Assembly: GCA_937919155.1 (NCBI GenBank)
Contig: CALFPM010000044.1
Location: 1 to 27,099 of the forward strand
Length of the DNA stretch: 27,099 nt
From: an uncultured Clostridia bacterium
GTDB lineage: Bacteria > Bacillota > Clostridia > Oscillospirales > Acutalibacteraceae
Reading direction: 5' to 3'
Below the pieces are notes generated by a model that saw only the letters and a list, made by a program, of their open reading frames with translations, was not told where the DNA came from and searched no databases. The translations under genes and the position numbers were made by a program. Below are positions 22,289 to 27,099 of the stretch, piece after piece. Every line of letters begins with the position of its first letter. Within the stretch, counting starts at the first letter, position 1.

Positions 22289-23641
22289 ATGGTAATAAAA
22301 ATTCCGCCGCAAGTCAATAGAGCATTGGAAATTCTGCACACCAACGGGCATTCCGCCTATGTTGTGGGCGGAGCGGTGCGCGATGCCCTGATGGGCAAAG
22401 ACCCTCACGACTGGGACATCACCACAAACGCCCTGCCTGAAGAAACGCTCAAAGCCTTTGCGGATTACCGCACAATAGAAACAGGTCTGAAGCACGGCAC
22501 GGTAACGGTTATAGTAGAGGGTGAAAGCCTTGAAATAACCACCTATCGCATTGAAAAAGGTTACTCCGATAACCGTCACCCCGACAGCGTTGAATTCACC
22601 GACAAAGTTGAGGATGACCTTTCAAGGCGGGATTTCACGGTTAATGCAATTGCATATTCACCGTCCTGCGGATTCGCAGACCCCTTCGGAGGTCAGGATG
22701 ATATAAAACGGGAATTTATTCGCTGTGTCGGTGATGCTGACACACGATTCGGAGAAGATGCACTCAGAATACTGCGCGCATTAAGATTTTCTGCAGTTTT
22801 GGGATTTGAAATTGATAAAGAAACATCGGAAAGCATTCACCGCAACTGTCATCTGCTTGAAAATATCTCTGTTGAGCGTATTTTTGTTGAGCTTTCAAAG
22901 TTGCTCTGCGGCAAGGATGCAGGCAGGATTCTGCGGGAATACGAAGATGTGATTTTCTTCATTCTCCCCGAATTAAAACCGATGAAAAACTGCGGTCAGA
23001 ATCACGAAAGACACATTTACGATGTCTGGGGACACACGGTTGCGGCGGTTGAAAATATTGAGCCAATACCCGAATTGAAATTTGCAATGTTGCTCCACGA
23101 TTCGGGAAAACCGAAATGCAAAACCACCGATAAAAACGGGGTTGACCATTTTTATTCACACGGAAAAATCAGCAAAAAAATTGCGCACGATGTTCTGACA
23201 AGGCTGAAAACTTCCGCAAAATTCAGAAATCATGTTTGCAATCTCGTTGAATATCACGATTTTCTGCCTGACAAGATAAGCAAAAAAACTTATAAAAAAT
23301 ATATCGGCAAGCTGGGAACAGATATTGTAAAACAGCTTTTCAGCGTAAGAAGCGCCGATGTCAGAGCACAAAATCCCATATTTCATGCCGAAAGTCTGCG
23401 TGAAAACGAAACAGGATTAAAAATACTCAACGAAATAGAAAATGAAGCTCCCTGCTTCGGAATAAAAGACCTTGCCGTAAGCGGCAAAGAGCTTGAAAAA
23501 GCAGGCATTAAGCCATCACCTGAAATGGGAAAAATTCTTGAAACCTTGCTTGATGAAGTTATGGATGACAAGATTGAAAATACAACACAGGCACTTCTGG
23601 AAAGAGCCGGGCAGTTAAAGAAACTGCAGAAAGGAGAATGA
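22289..23641 (+). CDS. cca: CCA-adding tRNA nucleotidyltransferase
   Basis: Adds or repairs the 3-prime CCA of tRNAs. The 450 residues begin with a class II nucleotidyltransferase head: AYVVGGAVRDALMG, DWDITTNA (metal-binding carboxylates), RRDFTVNAIAY and the RFGEDALRILRALRFSA template region. A body/tail with a metal-dependent HD domain follows (HDSGKPKC near residue 270). Fusion to an HD domain is common in Firmicutes. The ribosome binding site is weak (GGTAA), and the gap to the divergent ArsC-like gene is only 31 bases, so its promoter must lie inside that gene or the leader must be very short. FemAB starts one base after its stop. Confidence 0.94.
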   Translation: MVIKIPPQVNRALEILHTNGHSAYVVGGAVRDALMGKDPHDWDITTNALPEETLKAFADYRTIETGLKHGTVTVIVEGESLEITTYRIEKGYSDNRHPDSVEFTDKVEDDLSRRDFTVNAIAYSPSCGFADPFGGQDDIKREFIRCVGDADTRFGEDALRILRALRFSAVLGFEIDKETSESIHRNCHLLENISVERIFVELSKLLCGKDAGRILREYEDVIFFILPELKPMKNCGQNHERHIYDVWGHTVAAVENIEPIPELKFAMLLHDSGKPKCKTTDKNGVDHFYSHGKISKKIAHDVLTRLKTSAKFRNHVCNLVEYHDFLPDKISKKTYKKYIGKLGTDIVKQLFSVRSADVRAQNPIFHAESLRENETGLKILNEIENEAPCFGIKDLAVSGKELEKAGIKPSPEMGKILETLLDEVMDDKIENTTQALLERAGQLKKLQKGE

Positions 23642-23642
23642 T

Positions 23643-24692
23643 ATGGAAACCGTAAGAATTGAAAACGCACAGGAATTTGACAGCTTTTTGCGTTCACACC
23701 CCAAGGGACATATGATGCAGTCATCTGCATGGGGAAAAGTAAAAAAAGAATGGGATTGGAGAGGCTTTATCTGCCGTGACGAAAACGGAAACATAAAGGG
23801 CGTTTGCGGAGTGCTTCTGCGCCAGATTCCCATGACACCTTTCAAAATGATGTATGCTCCCCGCGGTCCCGTCTGCGACCTTAAAGATAAAGAAACCGTC
23901 AAAGAGCTTCTTACAGCCGTCAAGGAATACGGCATCAAAAACAAGGCTTATACCTTTAAAATCGATACCGATACCCTTGCATCAGACTCGGAATACATCA
24001 ACGTGCTCAAAGAAATCGGCTTCACTTTCAAAGAGCACGGTGCAAGCTTTGACACCATTCAGGCGAGATACATTTTCCGCCTTGATGTGGGCGGCAAAAC
24101 AGAAGAAGAAGTTATGGCATCATTCCATCCCAAAACCCGTTATAACACCCGACTTGCCGCAAGAAAGGGTGTCACAATAGAAATCAAGGGTGCTGAAGCC
24201 TGCGAAGAATTCCATGACCTTATGCTTGTAACGGGCGAAAGAGATAACTTTGCAACCCGTGACACCTCATATTTCAAGCGTATTATGGAAGCGTTCGGTG
24301 ACGATGCAAAAATCTACCTTGCAAAATATGACGGCAAGACAATTGCAGGCGCGCTCAATGTTATCTGCGGTGACAAGGAATGGTATGTTTACGGCGCAAG
24401 TTCAAACGAATACCGCAATGTTATGCCCAACTATCTTGTGCAGTGGGAAATGATTAAATGGGCGATTGAAAGAGGCTGTAAATACTATGACTTCCGCGGC
24501 GGATATCCTGACGAAAGCAACCCTCTCCACGGTATTTTCAAGTTCAAAAAAGGCTTCTGCAACGATTATATGGAGCTTATGGGCGAGGCTGACCTCATCA
24601 TCAGCAAAACAGGCTATCACGCCGTTAATCTTGCACAGAAAGCGCTCAAAGCAACAAGAAACATCCGCGCAAAAATAATCAACAGAAAATGA
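23643..24692 (+). CDS. FemAB-family peptidoglycan aminoacyltransferase
   Basis: A protein of 349 residues with two GNAT-like halves as in FemA/FemX: HMMQSSAWGKVKKEWDW near the start, APRGPVCD in the middle, FHPKTRYNTRLAARKGV before the second half, and YDFRGGYPDESNPLHGIFKFKKGFC near the end. These enzymes use aminoacyl-tRNA to add cross-bridge residues to lipid-linked peptidoglycan precursors at the inner membrane face. No serine-tRNA-synthetase-like coiled-coil insert is obvious, so it is the short form, as in FemX-like proteins. AAAGGAG overlaps the end of cca. The amino acid added cannot be told from sequence. A strong terminator follows. Confidence 0.9.
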   Translation: METVRIENAQEFDSFLRSHPKGHMMQSSAWGKVKKEWDWRGFICRDENGNIKGVCGVLLRQIPMTPFKMMYAPRGPVCDLKDKETVKELLTAVKEYGIKNKAYTFKIDTDTLASDSEYINVLKEIGFTFKEHGASFDTIQARYIFRLDVGGKTEEEVMASFHPKTRYNTRLAARKGVTIEIKGAEACEEFHDLMLVTGERDNFATRDTSYFKRIMEAFGDDAKIYLAKYDGKTIAGALNVICGDKEWYVYGASSNEYRNVMPNYLVQWEMIKWAIERGCKYYDFRGGYPDESNPLHGIFKFKKGFCNDYMELMGEADLIISKTGYHAVNLAQKALKATRNIRAKIINRK

Positions 24693-24740
24693 TAATCCAC
24701 CCGGCGAAGATTTTTCTTTGACCGTTCAGAAATCCTCCAT

Positions 24741-24786
24741 AAAGATTCGGGGCAGATCCTTTCGGGGACTGCCCTGAATCTTTTTA
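24741..24786 (+). terminator. Intrinsic terminator after the cca-femAB pair
   Basis: AAAGATTCGGGGCAG at 24741-24755 pairs with 24769-24783 (15 bp with one G-U, 13-base loop), followed by a T-run ending near 24786. It is the strongest terminator in the window. The preceding 48 bases hold nothing recognisable. Confidence 0.85.
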
Positions 24787-24814
24787 TTGCAATTTTCCGT
24801 TTTTGCGGTATAAT
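24787..24814 (+). promoter_or_regulatory. Promoter of the SGNH hydrolase gene
   Basis: TTGCAA at 24787-24792 and TATAAT at 24809-24814 with a 16-base spacer; the -35 directly follows the terminator. Transcription start would be near 24821, so the leader is only about 14 nt and starts with the ribosome binding site AAGGAG. Confidence 0.55.
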
Positions 24815-24834
24815 CCAATTAAGGAGTGTTGCAT

Positions 24835-25629
24835 ATGAATATTGATTTGATGATAAATTTAAATACAAAAGACGAAAAGCCCCTTGAAAACCTTGCCGTC
24901 AACGGCGGATACACCGCAATTTTCCGCAAAATCGGCGTTATCGGTGACAGCCTTTCATCAGGCGAATTTGAAAGCCGCGATGAAAATGGCAACAAAGGTT
25001 ATCACGATTATTTTGAATATTCGTGGGGACAGAATCTTGCCCGTATGTGCGGCAGCACCTGTTACAATTTTTCAAGAGGCGGCATGACCGCATCGGAATA
25101 CTGCGAAAGCTTTGCGGACAATATGAGATTCTGGGATCCTCAGTACGCCTGCCAATGCTACATCATTGCCCTCGGTGTTAACGATATCCATAATCAGAAT
25201 CAGGAAATCGGAAGCATTGACGATATCTGCAAAGATGATTGCTCAAAAAACGCAAAAACCTTTATCGGTTACTATGCGCAGATTATCCAGCACATAAAGG
25301 CAATTCAGCCACGCGCAAGATTTTTCCTGATGACCATGCCCAGAGAAACAAGCCGCAGAATTCAGGAAAAGACCATTGCTCACAGAAAAGCGATTTATGA
25401 AATTGCCGATTTTTTTGACAACACATATGTAATTGACCTTTATGAATATGCTCCTGTGTATGACGATGAATTCAAGAAAAATTTCTATATGGGCGGTCAT
25501 CTCAACCCCATGGGCTATGTGCTGACGGCACATATGACTGCCTCATACATTGACTACATCATCCGCCATAATTTTGAGGACTTCAAGGATGTCGGTTTCA
25601 TAGGTACAGATTTAAAATATTGCGAATAA
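24835..25629 (+). CDS. SGNH/GDSL-family hydrolase
   Basis: A protein of 264 residues with SGNH blocks: IGVIGDSLSSGE (nucleophile Ser39), NFSRGGMTA for block II, LGVNDIHNQ for block III, and GGHLNPMGY with the catalytic His near the end. Members are esterases or acetyl-xylan-type deacetylases. No signal peptide is present, so a cytoplasmic substrate is expected, in keeping with the intracellular glycosidases of this window, though not linked to them by operon. AAGGAG at 24821-24826 favours the ATG at 24835 over GTG 24826. It is transcribed alone between two terminators. Confidence 0.88.
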   Translation: MNIDLMINLNTKDEKPLENLAVNGGYTAIFRKIGVIGDSLSSGEFESRDENGNKGYHDYFEYSWGQNLARMCGSTCYNFSRGGMTASEYCESFADNMRFWDPQYACQCYIIALGVNDIHNQNQEIGSIDDICKDDCSKNAKTFIGYYAQIIQHIKAIQPRARFFLMTMPRETSRRIQEKTIAHRKAIYEIADFFDNTYVIDLYEYAPVYDDEFKKNFYMGGHLNPMGYVLTAHMTASYIDYIIRHNFEDFKDVGFIGTDLKYCE

Positions 25630-25633
25630 AAAT

Positions 25634-25670
25634 ACGGGTGTGCAGAAAAGCACACCCGTTTGCTTATTTC
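25634..25670. terminator. Bidirectional terminator between SGNH hydrolase and rarA
   Basis: ACGGGTGTGC at 25634-25643 pairs exactly with 25650-25659 (10 bp, 6-base loop). On the minus strand the hairpin is followed by ATTTTTATT, on the plus strand by TTGCTTATTTC, so it suits both convergent genes, rarA better. Confidence 0.8.
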
Positions 25671-26929
25671 TTTTTGATTCTTGCCCAGTATTCCCTTGCT
25701 GCCTGCTCGTTTTTGTTATCACCGAATTCATAATATTTCTTATGTTTCAAGGCATCGGGCAGATACTGCTGGTCAACCCAATGGCCTGGGAAATCGTGAG
25801 CATATTTATAAAACTGACCCTTGTTGGGGTTATCTTCGCCGTCATAGTGCATATTCTGAAGCTGACGGGGTACAGGTCCCGTCCTGCCTGCCTCAACATC
25901 CGCCATTGCGGAATTGATTGCACCGTATGCCGTGTTGGATTTGGGACTTGTAGCAACAAGCACAACCGCATCCGCAAGAGGTATCCTTGCCTCGGGCATA
26001 CCGAGCATCATTGCCGCATCGATTGCGGATTTGACGATAGGAATTATCTGCGGATATGCAAGACCAACGTCCTCGCAGGCGCAGACCATAAGTCTTCGAC
26101 AAGCTGAAGGCATATCGCCTGCCTCAAGAAGCCGTGCAAGATAATGTACCGCCGCATCAGGGTCAGAGCCTCGCATGGATTTCTGAAAAGCGGAAATAAT
26201 ATCGTAATGCTCATCGCCGTCTTTGTCATAGCGCATTGCGCTTTTCTGAGTCAGTGATTTTGCGCTTTCGAGGGTAATCAGCTTTTTATCGCCGTCACGG
26301 TTTGCGGAAAGCACGCAAAGCTCAACGCTGTTTATTGCCTTACGCACATCCCCTGCACTTGCCGTTGCAATGTGAGAATAAACGCCGTCCTCTATGACGT
26401 ATTCCTCGCCTCTGTCCTGTGCAGAAAAATCAAAGGCTCGTCTTACCGCTTTTTCAGATTCGGAAGGGGTCACACTTTTGAATTCAAACACAGTTGAACG
26501 GCTGAGGATTGCGCTGTAAACATAAAAATAAGGATTTTCCGTTGTGGATGCAATGAGAGTTATTGCGCCGTTTTCAATATACTCAAGCAAAGTCTGCTGC
26601 TGTTTTTTGTTGAAATACTGAATCTCATCAAGGTAGAGGAGAATTCCGTTGGGGGCAAGAAAAGTGTCAAGCTTTGCAACAACTTCCTTGATATCCGCCG
26701 TGCCTGCGGTAGTGCCGTTGAGCTTCACAAGGTGGCGGTCCGTTGTTTTTGCAATTATGCTTGCAAGTGTGGTTTTGCCCACACCGGGTGGCCCGTAAAA
26801 CACCATATTCGGAAGCTCGCCCGACTCAATAATATTTCTGAGCGGTTTGCCCTCGCCAAGCAGATGGGGCTGACCGATTATATCTTCAATTTTCTTTGGG
26901 CGGAGTCTGTCCGCAAGCGGTGCCGACAT
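25664..26929 (-). CDS. rarA: Replication-associated recombination AAA+ ATPase RarA (MgsA)
   Basis: A clamp-loader-like ATPase that acts at stalled replication forks. The 421 residues show the N-terminal PLADRLRPKKIEDIIGQPHLLG, Walker A GPPGVGKT (46-53), Walker B LLYLDEIQYFNK (Asp101-Glu102; relatives usually read DEIH), sensor 1 ASTTENP, Arg-finger region ILSRSTVFEF, and the C-terminal tetramerisation domain with GSDPDAAVHYLARLLEAGDMP and ARRLMV-type segments, ending with PNKGQFYKYAHDFPGHWVDQQYLP. AAGGGAT precedes the ATG at 26929. It stands alone, converging with the SGNH gene. No clear promoter was seen before it. Confidence 0.95.
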   Translation of the reverse strand: MSAPLADRLRPKKIEDIIGQPHLLGEGKPLRNIIESGELPNMVFYGPPGVGKTTLASIIAKTTDRHLVKLNGTTAGTADIKEVVAKLDTFLAPNGILLYLDEIQYFNKKQQQTLLEYIENGAITLIASTTENPYFYVYSAILSRSTVFEFKSVTPSESEKAVRRAFDFSAQDRGEEYVIEDGVYSHIATASAGDVRKAINSVELCVLSANRDGDKKLITLESAKSLTQKSAMRYDKDGDEHYDIISAFQKSMRGSDPDAAVHYLARLLEAGDMPSACRRLMVCACEDVGLAYPQIIPIVKSAIDAAMMLGMPEARIPLADAVVLVATSPKSNTAYGAINSAMADVEAGRTGPVPRQLQNMHYDGEDNPNKGQFYKYAHDFPGHWVDQQYLPDALKHKKYYEFGDNKNEQAAREYWARIKKK

Positions 26930-26983
26930 ATAAATCCCTTGCCTTTCATCGAGAATAGAGTGACTACATTCGAACTACATACG

Positions 26984-27090
26984 GTTTTGAAAGGCATCTT
27001 TTCGCCACATCTGCGTTAAAAATCCTTGAAATAACCTCGTATTCCTGCAGATTTTTGCCTTGCTGTGACAAAAATCTGCTCTTTCAAAAC
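26984..27090. repeat. Short palindromic element with 10-bp terminal inverted repeats
   Basis: GTTTTGAAAG at 26984-26993 is exactly inverted as CTTTCAAAAC at 27081-27090, and inside it GCAGATTTTTG (27047-27057) is inverted at 27069-27079 with an 11-base loop. The size of 107 bp and nested symmetry suit a MITE- or REP-like interspersed repeat. One minus-strand frame is open from 27097 to a TAG at 26975-26977 (about 40 codons), so the C-terminal end of a gene leaving the window cannot be excluded. No target duplication was identified. Confidence 0.45.
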
Positions 27091-27099
27091 TGCGAAGCA

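Noticed and set aside
1..27099. CRISPR array, tRNA, rRNA or insertion sequence
   Set aside because: No regularly spaced repeats, no recognisable tRNA cloverleaf or rRNA sequence, and no transposase frame were seen on either strand by eye.

Overview
The window looks like a chromosomal contig from a Gram-positive gut-type Clostridia, most likely near Oscillospirales/Ruminococcaceae. The grounds are strong GGAGG-type ribosome binding sites, TTGACA-N17-TATAAT promoters, the Firmicutes order ylxM-ffh-rpsP-khpA-rimM-trmD, BspA-like leucine-rich-repeat surface proteins with aromatic or cationic C-terminal tails, and intracellular glycosidases. This is judged from protein character only; no search was run. 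No tRNA, rRNA, CRISPR, phage or transposase gene was seen.

Layout. (1) 1-744: a mosaic of three unrelated gene fragments (ABC exporter ATPase, glycyl-radical activating enzyme, HI0933-type flavoprotein), joined at short stretches that both partners could share. This is either a chimeric contig end or recombination debris. (2) 838-7945, plus strand: a tight six-gene run from one promoter, encoding an FHA membrane protein, M16 peptidase, proB, proA, a membrane-anchored unknown protein and mutS2. (3) 7946-8280: a dense regulatory intergenic region with DnaA-box-like repeats, two copies of the palindrome TGTAAAG-N8-CTTTACA, a perfect consensus promoter and a terminator-like hairpin. (4) 8281-11842: ylxM-ffh-rpsP-khpA-rimM-trmD, i.e. 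protein targeting, ribosome maturation and tRNA modification; rplS is missing from its usual place. (5) 11861-13414, minus: a secreted LRR protein. (6) 13565-18304, plus: a cytoplasmic metallophosphoesterase and a GH106-like glycosidase in one operon. (7) 18370-19731, minus: a second LRR surface protein, preceded by a leader of about 165 nt that folds into a closed multi-helix RNA followed by a terminator with an overlapping antiterminator. (8) 20114-21919, plus: an XRE regulator and a GH29 alpha-L-fucosidase, with a perfect 24-bp palindrome at the predicted start of transcription. (9) 21916-26929: an ArsC/Spx-like protein, CCA-adding enzyme, FemAB-type aminoacyltransferase, SGNH hydrolase and RarA ATPase. 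(10) 26984-27090: a short palindromic element near the end of the window.

How it fits together. Regions 2-4 and 9 are housekeeping (proline synthesis, DNA repair, SRP, ribosome assembly, tRNA processing, cell wall). Regions 5-8 are accessory: two surface proteins around an intracellular deoxyhexose-type glycan catabolism set (GH106-like and GH29, both without signal peptides). The best candidate for something undescribed is the structured leader of the second LRR gene (19747-19932, minus strand). It looks like a riboswitch or other attenuator that I cannot assign to a known class. Next are the 7946-8212 regulatory region and the palindromic operator of the XRE-fucosidase pair.
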